NCBI GenBank assembly: GCA_903927935.1
Contig: CAIYOV010000230.1
Span: 1 to 34,761, forward strand
DNA: 34,761 nt
Origin: an uncultured Bacteroidota bacterium
Lineage (GTDB): Bacteria; Bacteroidota; Bacteroidia; Chitinophagales; LD1
Direction: 5' to 3'
Shown: positions 16,187-24,425 of the stretch, piece by piece
Layout of the letters: each line of letters begins with the position of its first letter
Position numbering within the stretch: position 1 is the first letter of the stretch
Translations under genes and position numbers: made by a program
Notes under the pieces: model-generated
What the model saw: only the letters and a program-made list of their open reading frames with translations
The model's database searches: none
Told to the model about the DNA's origin: nothing

Positions 16187-16216
16187 CAAATGTAATGCCT
16201 TTTATCATTTACACAA
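16187..16216 (-). promoter_or_regulatory. Promoter of the DUF1573 gene (TTG-N19-TACATTTG)
   Basis: On the minus strand TTG (16216-16214) is 19 nt from TACATTTG (16194-16187), a full match to the Bacteroidetes -33/-7 arrangement and the best promoter in the window. The leader to the ATG at 16136 is about 45 nt. Confidence 0.75.
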
Positions 16217-16270
16217 GGTAAAGTGTAGTAACCTTTAACGTTTTTTGACAGCTGTTTTTTTCACCGGTGC

Positions 16271-17026
16271 TCATTTTTCACCGGTATTCAGCCGGGCACA
16301 CTTCAAATGAAGCGGCCATATTACCAGTTTGGTTTCATTGTCATTCCACAGCAGATTCAGCTTCGGTAATAAAATTTCAATTGGGTCGATTTTGTGCTTC
16401 GTTACATAGTTGGTATACGAACTCCAACTCATTACATAATTTAACCATTGTTGTTTATTCAAATTCGCGTGGCAGAAAAAATCAGGAGTGTGAATCGGCT
16501 CAAACGGAAAGGGAAGCGTTTCATACTTATTCCGCACATGCCATCTGCCATCAGGCCAGTAATCGTGCAAATAAGTATAGGCAAACCATTCCATCACTTC
16601 GTTAATTTTGATAGAAATTGTTGCTGAGCTATATGTCCATACAGAAAGAATTCCATTCGGTTTGGCAACTCTTTTTGATTCTTTATAAAACATGTCATGA
16701 TTGAACCAATGGGCTGCGGTAGCAACAGTTATCAGGTCAACCGAATTATTTTCTAACCCACTTTGCTCGGCAATTCCAACCCTATATTCTATATTCTCTC
16801 TTTTAATAGCATTGGCAATTTGCTTTTCGCTTCCATCCGTTGCAATTATTTTTTTGAAGTGCTTTGACAACGAAATAGCAGCTTGTCCATTACCGGTGGC
16901 ACAATCCCAACACAATTCATTACTCGGTGAAATACTCATAAGATAATCGAAAAGCTCCTCCGGATAAGTGGGTCTTGCTTTTAAATAAATATCAGATTGA
17001 AGCGAAAAAAGGTCTTTAAAATCCAT
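16271..17026 (-). CDS. Class I SAM-dependent methyltransferase
   Basis: A 251-residue cytosolic protein with a Rossmann methyltransferase fold: motif I CWDCATGNGQAAISLS near residue 40, an acidic end of strand 2 at IIATDGSE, motif IV at SVDLITVATAAHWFNHD and post-motif KESKRVAKPNGILSVW. The AAHWF stretch and the C-terminal W-rich region are like the methyltransferase 11 family that includes trans-aconitate and YCR/TMT1-type enzymes. The substrate is unknown. The gene is divergent from the tetR gene, with about 120 nt between starts, but each has its own -7 box, so shared regulation is possible and not shown. Confidence 0.88.
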   Translation of the reverse strand: MDFKDLFSLQSDIYLKARPTYPEELFDYLMSISPSNELCWDCATGNGQAAISLSKHFKKIIATDGSEKQIANAIKRENIEYRVGIAEQSGLENNSVDLITVATAAHWFNHDMFYKESKRVAKPNGILSVWTYSSATISIKINEVMEWFAYTYLHDYWPDGRWHVRNKYETLPFPFEPIHTPDFFCHANLNKQQWLNYVMSWSSYTNYVTKHKIDPIEILLPKLNLLWNDNETKLVIWPLHLKCARLNTGEK

Positions 17027-17033
17027 GCCGCCA

Positions 17034-17041
17034 CAAACCTA
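17034..17041 (-). promoter_or_regulatory. Methyltransferase -7 box TAGGTTTG
   Basis: Exact TAnnTTTG match on the minus strand, 7 nt before the ATG at 17026, the same spacing as at rlmN. Confidence 0.5.
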
Positions 17042-17106
17042 AAATATCCGTTCTGCAAAGCGAATTATACGCTTCGAGATATTCTTTGGAAACTGCGAGA
17101 CTTTTT

Positions 17107-17138
17107 TTGGTTTCCAGAGTTTTTATCGTATACATTTG
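17107..17138 (+). promoter_or_regulatory. Promoter of the tetR/efflux operon (TTG-N21-TACATTTG)
   Basis: TTG at 17107-17109 and TACATTTG at 17131-17138, 21 nt apart. The box lies 8 nt before the TTG start at 17147, which fixes the start of the regulator downstream of it. Confidence 0.65.
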
Positions 17139-17146
17139 CGCCCGCT

Positions 17147-17761
17147 TTGAAAAATCCGCAACAAATTCACTTATTACAGAAGTCAGGAGAACTGTTCAAG
17201 AAGTATGGTGTTAAGAGCTATACTATGGATGATATTGCAAAGGAATTGGGCATAAGCAAAAAAACCATCTACCGGTTTGTAGAAAATAAAGCGGAACTGG
17301 TAAAATTGACCATGCAGAATTATCTGGACATGGAGCGCCAACAACTTGAAGCGATTTTAAAAACATCGAAAAACTCGGTGGATGAGATGATTCAGATGGT
17401 TTCATATTTTTTTAATCAGGTACGCGAGTTCAATCCTTCGGCAATAAACGATTTAGAAAAATACTATCCCGAAACATGGGGAATATATAACGAGTACCGG
17501 TTTGATTTTATTCTTGGCATGATTACCAAGAATCTGGAAAGCGGTGTGCAACAGGGTTTATACCGGAATGATTTAAATGCAGACATTATAGCAAAAGTAT
17601 ACATCGCTTGTGTAGATGTACTCATCAATCAACAATTATTCCCCAGCAAAAAATACGTGTTTATTGATACTTATAAAGAGTATTTGAAATATCACCTGCG
17701 CGGAATAGTTTCAGACAAGGGACTGAAATATTTAGAGCAACACAATTTATTTAAGAGCTAA
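17147..17761 (+). CDS. TetR/AcrR family transcriptional regulator
   Basis: A 204-residue DNA-binding protein. The N-terminal helix-turn-helix is clear: LLQKSGELFKKYGVKSYTMDDIAKELGISKKTIYRFVENKAEL (residues ~10-52). The C-terminal ~150 residues are the helical ligand-binding and dimerisation part, without a recognisable ligand signature. The start is taken as TTG 17147: the frame is open much further upstream, but the upstream part would be read through the promoter, and the next ATG (17226) would cut off the first helix of the DNA-binding domain. It is followed after 19 nt by the TolC-type gene, so it is probably the autoregulated first gene of the efflux operon; this is inference from position and family. 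Confidence 0.9.
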   Translation: MKNPQQIHLLQKSGELFKKYGVKSYTMDDIAKELGISKKTIYRFVENKAELVKLTMQNYLDMERQQLEAILKTSKNSVDEMIQMVSYFFNQVREFNPSAINDLEKYYPETWGIYNEYRFDFILGMITKNLESGVQQGLYRNDLNADIIAKVYIACVDVLINQQLFPSKKYVFIDTYKEYLKYHLRGIVSDKGLKYLEQHNLFKS

Positions 17762-17780
17762 TCGATCTAACTATCATCCA

Positions 17781-19265
17781 ATGAAAAATATTTTTTTGTT
17801 CCTTATACTCTGCTCAGTTGTTGTAAGTGTATTTGCTCAGGAAAAGGCAATAAAGACATTTACTGTAAAAGAAGCCGTTGAATATGCCCTCCAAAATAAC
17901 ACGACCGTAAAGAACGGCAAACTGGGTGTTGACGAGGCTAAGTGGCGGAATCTTGAAATTATTACAACAGGCTTGCCGCAAATTACCTCAAGTTTAGATT
18001 ATAGCTACTATTTTAAGCAACCGCAATCACCGGCACTCAGCAAAATATTTTCGGATACTACTATGGCTTCGGCAAAGGTATTCAGTTTGCTTGCAACAGA
18101 TCCCACATTTGCGGCTGCAAATCCTATACTATCCTCTAAAATTCAGCAAGCTCTTTACCAAAGTGCTATTGACGGTAAGGATTCTAAAATTTCATTTGTT
18201 CTACCCCATAACCTTTCAGCCGGGCTTCAGCTAACGCAATTAATTTTTGACGGCCGGTATGTTTTTGGCGTTAAGGCGGCAAAAGATTTAATGAAAACTG
18301 CACGCCTCTCTTCACAAATGAGTGATCATGATGTAAAGTATTCAGTCATGAAAGCGTATTACCAGGCAGAAGCAGCACTTGAAGCAAAAAGTTTGTTGCA
18401 GGAAAACCTTAAGCTGATTGAAAAATTAGTGAACGATACCCGCGCTATTTACAAAGAAGGATTGATTGAAGAACTGGATGTGAACCGGTTGGAGTTAGTA
18501 CAGGCAAATCTCGAAAGTCAAATTAATTTGCAAAATCAAATGAGCGATGTGGCATTGGCAAATTTGAAATTTCAAATGGGCTTGCCTTTGAACGATGAAA
18601 TTATTCTTAAAGATAATCTTACAGATTTAAAGGCTGAGATTCCGCAGCAAATTGTTTCGCAGTTTGACGCAACACAACGGATAGAATACCAAATGCTTGA
18701 AACTGCTCTCCGATTAAAAGGATTTGATATGCGTCAAAGACGGGTAGGATATTTTCCTTCGCTGTATGGGTTTCTGAATTACGGATGGAACGCACAATCT
18801 GAAAAATTCAGTGATTTCTTTAAGTCTACTACCACCTATTATCCTGATGGCGATTCGCGTAAGCGCAACGCCTGGTACGACCAAGGTTTAGTGGGCATTA
18901 CTTTAAAGGTTCCCATTTTTGATTCAGGTTTAAAGTTAGCTCAGGTTAATCAGGCTAAGGTCGAACAACTGAAGCTTAAAAATGATTTTGAGAACTTCAA
19001 AAGCGCCTCAGAGCTCCAATTCAAAGCTGCGCAAAGCGGATTTAGTACAGCTATAGCCGATGAAATAAATACTACGCGAACCGAAGAACTGAGTAAAAAG
19101 ATTTTCAATAAGAACACCATTAAGTATAAAGAGGGTGCCGGCAGCAGTTTTGAATTGGTTCAGAGCGAACAGGATTTTGTTACCAATCAATTGAAACACA
19201 TTCAAAGCTCACTGAATATGCTGAACACAAAGGCAGATTTAGATAAAGCAATGGGAGTGAAATAA
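17781..19265 (+). CDS. TolC family outer-membrane efflux protein
   Basis: A 494-residue exported protein: signal peptide MKNIFLFLILCSVVVSVFAQ, then FTVKEAVEYALQNNTTVKNG, the usual opening of the outer-membrane efflux (OEP) repeat. Two long alpha-helical repeats follow, with AYYQAEAALEAKSLLQENLKLIEKLVNDTRAIYKEGLIEELDVNRLELVQANLES as the coiled hairpin of the first and VGITLKVPIFDSG leading into that of the second. It should form the trimeric exit duct of the tripartite pump encoded by the next two genes. Slightly longer than average because of an insertion around residues 80-125. Confidence 0.93.
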   Translation: MKNIFLFLILCSVVVSVFAQEKAIKTFTVKEAVEYALQNNTTVKNGKLGVDEAKWRNLEIITTGLPQITSSLDYSYYFKQPQSPALSKIFSDTTMASAKVFSLLATDPTFAAANPILSSKIQQALYQSAIDGKDSKISFVLPHNLSAGLQLTQLIFDGRYVFGVKAAKDLMKTARLSSQMSDHDVKYSVMKAYYQAEAALEAKSLLQENLKLIEKLVNDTRAIYKEGLIEELDVNRLELVQANLESQINLQNQMSDVALANLKFQMGLPLNDEIILKDNLTDLKAEIPQQIVSQFDATQRIEYQMLETALRLKGFDMRQRRVGYFPSLYGFLNYGWNAQSEKFSDFFKSTTTYYPDGDSRKRNAWYDQGLVGITLKVPIFDSGLKLAQVNQAKVEQLKLKNDFENFKSASELQFKAAQSGFSTAIADEINTTRTEELSKKIFNKNTIKYKEGAGSSFELVQSEQDFVTNQLKHIQSSLNMLNTKADLDKAMGVK

Positions 19266-19268
19266 AGA

Positions 19269-19296
19269 GGTAATAGTTATTAGTTAATAGGAATAC
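19269..19296. repeat. Degenerate heptamer repeat (GTTATTA type)
   Basis: GGTAATA, GTTATTA, GTTAATA, GGAATAC run in register in the 48-nt space between the TolC and adaptor genes. Confidence 0.6.
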
Positions 19297-19313
19297 AAAA
19301 AAAACTCAACACA

Positions 19314-20459
19314 ATGAAGTTTAAAAGATTAACAGCAATTGCAGCAGCAACAATTATTCTATCTGCTTGTACCGAGAATGAAAGCAAAACAGTGGAAGCA
19401 AAAAAGAAGCAGCTGGCTGGGTATAAAACGCAGGGGAAAGAAATAACGGGGAAAATAGAATCGCTCGAAAAAGAGATTGCAAAACTGGATACCGGATTTC
19501 ATATCACGAAAAAAACAAAACTGATTCAGGTAGAAGAAATAAAGAAACAGGATTTTAAGCATTATATAGAAGTACAGGGAAATGTAGATGCCGAGGAAAA
19601 TATTATGGCGCTGAATCAGCAACCGGGGGTTGTTTCTGCTATCTATGTAAAAGTTGGTGACCACGTAACCAAGGGTCAGTTATTGGCTATTACACAAACT
19701 ACTGCTGCAATCGAAGACCAGGTAAAATCTACCGAAACACAAGTGGCATTGGCGAGAACAGCTTTCGATAAACAATCTCATTTATGGGAGCAGAAAATAG
19801 GAAGTGAAATTCAATATCTGCAGGCAAAAACTCAAAAAGAGGCCGCAGAAAGCGGATTGGCAGGATTGAAAAAACAATTAGAGATGACAAAAATTATTGC
19901 ACCAATCAGTGGTACTGTTGATGTAGTGAATTTGCGGGTTGGAGACATGGCCGCACCAAGCCAGCTCATGCCGGGGATCCGCATCATCAATACAGAAAAT
20001 TTAAAAGTGAAGGCAAAATTAGCGGACAGTGATTTTGGGAAAATTAAGAACAACGATAAAGTTGAAATTCAATTTCCCGATATCAATAAAACTATTCAGG
20101 CAACGGTAGATTACGCTTCAAAAACAATTGACACACGTTCGCGCACTTTTCAGGTGGAGATAAAATTGCCTAGAAGCAATGATTATGCGGCTAACATGAT
20201 TGCCAAACTGAAAATAAACGATGCGGTTTTAAAAAATGTGCTGTTGGTTCCGACTAATGTAATCCAGAAATCTATAGAAGGCGAATATGTGTTAGTAGGC
20301 AGATTGGAAAACGGGGTAAAAGTGGCTCATAAAAAGCTGATAGAAAAAGGAGCCGATTATGAAGGAAGAACGGTTATCTTAAAAGGATTAGAAGAGGGCG
20401 ACCAGGTTATCACATTTGGCTACAGCGAAGTGGTAGATGGACAGAGAATAGATTTTTAG
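19314..20459 (+). CDS. RND efflux periplasmic adaptor (MFP/HlyD family) lipoprotein
   Basis: A 381-residue protein that links the inner-membrane pump to the TolC duct. The N-terminus is a lipoprotein signal (IAAATIILSAC, cysteine near residue 19) followed by a Lys/Glu-rich coiled stretch to about residue 60. The biotinyl-lipoyl halves are seen at VDAEENIMALNQQPGVVSAIYVKVGDHVTKGQLLA and, after a coiled-coil hairpin (residues ~130-190), at KIIAPISGTVDVVNLRVGDMAAPS. Beta-barrel and membrane-proximal domains follow to the end (VPTNVIQKSIEGEYVLV and GLEEGDQVITFG). Complete and normal in length. The next gene is 88 nt on, across an imperfect palindrome. Confidence 0.94.
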   Translation: MKFKRLTAIAAATIILSACTENESKTVEAKKKQLAGYKTQGKEITGKIESLEKEIAKLDTGFHITKKTKLIQVEEIKKQDFKHYIEVQGNVDAEENIMALNQQPGVVSAIYVKVGDHVTKGQLLAITQTTAAIEDQVKSTETQVALARTAFDKQSHLWEQKIGSEIQYLQAKTQKEAAESGLAGLKKQLEMTKIIAPISGTVDVVNLRVGDMAAPSQLMPGIRIINTENLKVKAKLADSDFGKIKNNDKVEIQFPDINKTIQATVDYASKTIDTRSRTFQVEIKLPRSNDYAANMIAKLKINDAVLKNVLLVPTNVIQKSIEGEYVLVGRLENGVKVAHKKLIEKGADYEGRTVILKGLEEGDQVITFGYSEVVDGQRIDF

Positions 20460-20466
20460 TAACAAA

Positions 20467-20533
20467 TTGTCAAGCATGATTTATTTCAGCATCTCTTTTA
20501 ACAAGAGAGTTCGAAACAATTTCAGAATGACAA
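20467..20533. repeat. 67-bp imperfect palindrome (REP/MITE-like)
   Basis: The element runs from TTGTCA to TGACAA. The arms match imperfectly (TGTCA, TGA, TTTC and TCTCTT blocks), with the inner stem TCTCTT/AAGAGA closing a TTAAC loop. It fills most of the gap between the adaptor and the RND gene. Similar palindromes built on TGTCATxCTGA and TTTCAG are common dispersed repeats in environmental bacterial genomes as far as I recall; this copy looks decayed. Confidence 0.65.
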
Positions 20534-20547
20534 TCAAGAATTGAAAC

Positions 20548-23166
20548 ATGAACAGCGAACGTTTAAAAGAACTGAAATTTACCAGTTGGTGTATTGATAA
20601 TGCAACCAGTATTTATGTATTCATCTGCATCATCGTTGTTTCAGGACTGCTTATTTATCAAAGCCTACCCAAGGAATTATTCCCTGATGTTGTAGTGCCG
20701 ACAATTTCAATTGCAACAATTTATCCCGGAGCTACTCCGGAGGATATTGAAACGCTTATTACCAAACCACTTGAAAAACAAGTGAAAAGCATCAACGGGG
20801 TTAAAAAAGTAACAAGCAATTCCCTTTCAGATGTTTCGATTATAACCGTTGAATTTTCTACCGATTTAAAACCATCGGAATGTAAGCAAAAGGTAACAGA
20901 TGCGGTAGCAAAAGGAAAAAAGGATTTGCCGAGTGATTTGAAAAGCGATCCTCAAATTCAGGAGTTCGATATCAACGAACTGCCGATTATGAATATCAAC
21001 CTTGCCGGTGACTTTCCACTGGAACAAATTAAAAAATATGCAAAAGACTTAAAGGACAAGATTGAAAGCATGAAAGAAATTACCCGCGTTGATATTGTGG
21101 GTGGTGTGGATCGAGAGATTCAGATTAACGTGGACATGTATAAAATGACCAGTTCCGGAATTGCTTTCATGGATATTGAAAATGCAGTTCAGCGAGAAAA
21201 CTTAAATATATCGAGTGGTGAGGTTCGAGTTGGTCAAATGAGAAGAAATCTTCGGGTAACCGGTGAGTTCAAAGATCCTAAAGAAATTGGAGACATGATC
21301 GTTCGTTCGTTTACCGGTACAACAGTTTTCTTAAAAGATATTGCAACTGTAGAAGATGCGTTTAAAGAGAAACAGGATTTTGCGCAACTCGACCACAAGC
21401 CTGTTGTCACACTGAATGTGGTAAAACGCAGTGGTGAAAATTTAATTAATGCTACTGATCAGATTTATAAAATATTGGAAGATTACCAGGCAACAAAATT
21501 TCCTGAAGGGCTAAAGGTAAAAGTAACCGGGGATACCTCCGAAAACACACGTGTACAGCTACATGATTTATTGAATACGGTTATTCTGGGATTTATTTTT
21601 GTGGTATTTGTTCTCATGTTTTTCATGGGATTTTCAAATGCGTTTTTTGTTGGTCTTTCGGTTCCACTCACTACGCTTGTTGCATTTTTGTTCATGCCTG
21701 GACTGGGAATGACCATGAATATTATGGTGCTCTTTTCGCTTTTGCTTGCACTGGGTATTGTGGTGGATGACGCTATCGTAGTAATTGAAAATACTCACCG
21801 TATTTATAACCGGTACGATTTCGGAATTGTACAATCTGCCAAGTATGCTGCCGGTGAAGTGTTTCTTCCGGTATTAGCAGGAACGCTAACTACACTTGCG
21901 CCATTTTTCCCGCTTTTGTTCTGGCCGGGTATAGTTGGAAAGTTTATGAAGAACCTTCCGATTACGCTTATCATCACTTTAGGTGCATCCTTGTTTGTCG
22001 CGTTTATCATGAATCCCGTTTTTGCAGTTTCGTTTATGAAGAAGGACGACCACGACCACAAATCAAGTTTGAAGGATTATTTGAAGGGCTTCATTCTTCT
22101 TGGTGTAATGGCAATTATTGGCTATGCAACTAAAAATTATGGTATCGGAAATTTTGCGGTAACAGGACTCGTTTTCATTCTGATTTTCCACTTTATTTTA
22201 TCGCCATCAATTGTTGCGTGGCAGTCAAAAATCTGGCCGCGCGTAGTAACAGCTTATCGCAAAACTTTGATAGCCTTTATTAAGGGTTATCGACCCATCT
22301 TTATTCCGCTTGGCGTAGTTGTTTTGTTGGTGGCTAGTTGGGCAGTTTATCTTTTGAGTAAACCCAAGATTGAATTTTTTCCGAATGGCGATCCGAACTT
22401 TGTTTATGTGTACTGCAAATTACCGATGGGAACAGATGCGAATGTAACGGATTCTCTTACGCGGATTATTGAAAAACGTGTTTACAAAATTATCGGAGAA
22501 AATAATCCGGATGTTACCTCTGTAATTTCAAATGTTGGATTGGGTGCGGGTGATCCGCAAAATCCGGATAAGGTAGCAACACCGAATAAAAGTAAAGTGA
22601 CTGTTGCATTTAAAAAATTTGCAGACCGCACTAATCCCAAAACAGGTATATGGCTTGACTCGATTCAACGTGAGTTTAGTCGCGAAGGAATTGCCGGTGC
22701 CGAAATTTCGGTAGAGAAAGAGCGAAATGGTCCACCGGTTGGCAAGCCTATTAATATTGAGATTAGTGGAGATGATTTTGCTGTGATGAAAGATTTAACA
22801 GCTGAGTTGAAAACTAAAATTGACAAAGAGGGCATTCCCGGCATTTCCGAATTAAAGAGCGACTTACAAATCAGTAAACCAGAAATAATTATTGATATTG
22901 ATAAAGAGAAAATGTTGCGTGAAGGAATTTCGCTAGGTCAGGTTGGTGCTGAATTGCGAACAGCTTTATTCGGAAAGGAAGTTTCGAAATTTCGCGACAA
23001 AAATGAAGATGCACCCATTCAACTTCGTTTGCGCGCAGAAGACAGAAAGAATGTAGAGCAGTTGATGAATGTAATATCTCTTACATGGATTTCAGCACCG
23101 GTTCATTCCGCCAGGTTCCTATTTCTGCCATTGCCAGTATGCACTACGATAATTCCATTAGTGTGA
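20548..23166 (+). CDS. RND efflux permease, N-terminal part of a frameshifted gene
   Basis: The frame encodes about 840 genuine residues of an AcrB-type inner-membrane proton/drug antiporter and then ~30 residues of out-of-frame sequence. Seen are the first helix (IYVFICIIVVSGLLIYQSLP), the porter domain start PTISIATIYPGATPEDIETLITKPLE, helices 2-6 (from about residue 345), and the proton-relay pair D407-D408 in GIVVDDAIVVIENTHR, the same residue numbers as in E. coli AcrB. Homology breaks between about 23062 and 23078 and resumes in another frame (see 23085-23912). Adding one base near 23073 would read NVNISYMDFSTGSF straight through. The whole gene, 20548-23912, would then encode about 1,121 residues, a normal RND length. 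The loss is either a real inactivating mutation or a consensus error. Confidence 0.92.
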   Translation: MNSERLKELKFTSWCIDNATSIYVFICIIVVSGLLIYQSLPKELFPDVVVPTISIATIYPGATPEDIETLITKPLEKQVKSINGVKKVTSNSLSDVSIITVEFSTDLKPSECKQKVTDAVAKGKKDLPSDLKSDPQIQEFDINELPIMNINLAGDFPLEQIKKYAKDLKDKIESMKEITRVDIVGGVDREIQINVDMYKMTSSGIAFMDIENAVQRENLNISSGEVRVGQMRRNLRVTGEFKDPKEIGDMIVRSFTGTTVFLKDIATVEDAFKEKQDFAQLDHKPVVTLNVVKRSGENLINATDQIYKILEDYQATKFPEGLKVKVTGDTSENTRVQLHDLLNTVILGFIFVVFVLMFFMGFSNAFFVGLSVPLTTLVAFLFMPGLGMTMNIMVLFSLLLALGIVVDDAIVVIENTHRIYNRYDFGIVQSAKYAAGEVFLPVLAGTLTTLAPFFPLLFWPGIVGKFMKNLPITLIITLGASLFVAFIMNPVFAVSFMKKDDHDHKSSLKDYLKGFILLGVMAIIGYATKNYGIGNFAVTGLVFILIFHFILSPSIVAWQSKIWPRVVTAYRKTLIAFIKGYRPIFIPLGVVVLLVASWAVYLLSKPKIEFFPNGDPNFVYVYCKLPMGTDANVTDSLTRIIEKRVYKIIGENNPDVTSVISNVGLGAGDPQNPDKVATPNKSKVTVAFKKFADRTNPKTGIWLDSIQREFSREGIAGAEISVEKERNGPPVGKPINIEISGDDFAVMKDLTAELKTKIDKEGIPGISELKSDLQISKPEIIIDIDKEKMLREGISLGQVGAELRTALFGKEVSKFRDKNEDAPIQLRLRAEDRKNVEQLMNVISLTWISAPVHSARFLFLPLPVCTTIIPLV

Positions 23167-23912
23167 TTAATCGCAAAAATCAGAAGCGCGTCATTACGCT
23201 TGCATCTGATTTAAGTGAAGGTCATGCTGCCAATGAAATTATTCCGCTTATTGAACAGATTATTACCAATATGGATATTCCGGAGGGCTACGAAATAAAA
23301 ATGACAGGTGAACAGGAACAGCAGGCTGAAACAGGCTCGTTTCTGGTAACAGCATTTGGCCTGGCATTGGCACTTATGCTTATCATTCTGGTTACACAAT
23401 TTAATTCAGTTGTCAAGCCGATGATAATTTTTACTACGGTTGCGTTTTCGTTAATTGGTGTTGCTCTCGGATTTGCCGCAACCCATAAAACGTTTTCAGT
23501 AGTAATGACCGGTGTGGGAATTTTTGCCTTGGCAGGTATTGTTATCCGAAACGGCATTCTTTTAATTGAGTTTATTGATGAGTTGCGGGAACGCGGTATG
23601 GAGGTAACCGAAGCGGTTATTGAAGGCGGTGCTACTCGTATGACGCCCGTAATTCTTACAGCAGCAGCAGCTATTCTTGGATTAATTCCATTGGCTATCG
23701 GGTTAAATATGGACTTTGCTACTTTGTTCAGTCATTTTAATGCACATTTCTATTTAGGTGGCGACAATGTGAAATTTTGGGGGCCATTAGCATGGACAAT
23801 GATCTATGGATTGATGATGGCAACATTCCTCACATTATTGGTGGTTCCTACCATGTATATGCTCGGTTATAAAACACGCGAGTGGTTCAGAAGAAAATTT
23901 GCGAAAGCGTAA
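23085..23912 (+). CDS. RND efflux permease, C-terminal part after the frameshift
   Basis: Continuation of the preceding permease in the next frame. It holds the end of the second porter domain (GSFRQVPISAIASMHYDNSISVINRKNQKRVITLASDL), the EGYEIKMTGEQEQQAETGSFLVTAFGLALALMLIIL helix 8 region, and helices 9-12 ending LTLLVVPTMYMLGYKTREWFRRKF. The stretch HFNAHFYLGGDNVKFWGPLAWTMIYGL is typical of RND permeases of this phylum. The ATG at 23085 is simply the first methionine in frame and not a believable start, since it would begin in the middle of a domain. No other gene of the pump lies downstream; a terminator follows 18 nt after the stop. Confidence 0.9.
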   Translation: MDFSTGSFRQVPISAIASMHYDNSISVINRKNQKRVITLASDLSEGHAANEIIPLIEQIITNMDIPEGYEIKMTGEQEQQAETGSFLVTAFGLALALMLIILVTQFNSVVKPMIIFTTVAFSLIGVALGFAATHKTFSVVMTGVGIFALAGIVIRNGILLIEFIDELRERGMEVTEAVIEGGATRMTPVILTAAAAILGLIPLAIGLNMDFATLFSHFNAHFYLGGDNVKFWGPLAWTMIYGLMMATFLTLLVVPTMYMLGYKTREWFRRKFAKA

Positions 23913-23930
23913 TTACAAATTCCGGTTTTT

Positions 23931-23965
23931 AAAAAGGTCAGATATTAATCTGACCTTTTTGTTTT
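23931..23965 (+). terminator. Terminator of the efflux operon
   Basis: A 13-bp perfect stem (23931-23943 with 23948-23960, core AGGTCAGAT) with a 4-nt ATTA loop and a T-run, 18 nt after the RND stop. Confidence 0.92.
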
Positions 23966-24037
23966 GGGTGTTTGTTTGCGGAAAGAAAAATTTCGGGCTT
24001 AGAAAAGAGTTTGTAGTTTTAGGAACAAATCATCCGC

Positions 24038-24424
24038 ATGAAAAAGCTACTCCTGCTTCCGTTTCTCGTGGTTAGTTTAAATTCTTTTGCCGGATGGGAA
24101 ATGTTGTTCTGTGATTCTGTGGATGATAGAGGCAACTGCACCGCTAAATCAGAATCGTTTATTTTATCTGGGAAAGAGGTGTCGATAAATGCGGTTTTGA
24201 AAAACACAGAAGGAATACACACGACAAAAGTATATTTCGAAGTCTATTCTGTTAACCCCACCACATTTACAGAGGATTTAGTGGCAAGCGAAGAATTGCG
24301 AACAGAAACAAATGCAACGGTTGCCATTCAATCAATCAAGCTTTCAAAAAAAGGCAGCTACGTTATTAAGGTCCGTGATTCTTATAAAGATTATATAACC
24401 TCGCGCGAGTTAAGTGTAGAGTAA
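24038..24424 (+). CDS. Small secreted protein, unknown function
   Basis: A 128-residue protein with a signal peptide (MKKLLLLPFLVVSLNSFA) and a ~110-residue mature part that looks all-beta: alternating strands such as SFILSGKEVSINAVLKN, TTKVYFEVYSVN and GSYVIKVRDSY suggest an immunoglobulin-like sandwich. Two cysteines (FCDSVDDRGNC) lie close to the mature N-terminus and could form a disulfide. I recognise no family. The epimerase gene begins 1 nt after its stop, so the two are probably cotranscribed. A weak -7-like box (TAGTTTTA, 24014-24021) is upstream. Confidence 0.75.
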   Translation: MKKLLLLPFLVVSLNSFAGWEMLFCDSVDDRGNCTAKSESFILSGKEVSINAVLKNTEGIHTTKVYFEVYSVNPTTFTEDLVASEELRTETNATVAIQSIKLSKKGSYVIKVRDSYKDYITSRELSVE

Positions 24425-24425
24425 T

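Noticed and set aside
16137-16208. Longer N-terminus for the DUF1573 protein from ATG 16208
   Set aside because: The extension would include the promoter box and precede a normal signal peptide.
16997-17146. Longer N-terminus for the TetR regulator
   Set aside because: The extra codons run over the methyltransferase start and the promoter, and do not resemble TetR proteins.
23062-23090. Programmed ribosomal frameshift in the RND gene
   Set aside because: No X-XXY-YYZ slippery site, no downstream hairpin that I can see, and RND permeases are not known to need one.
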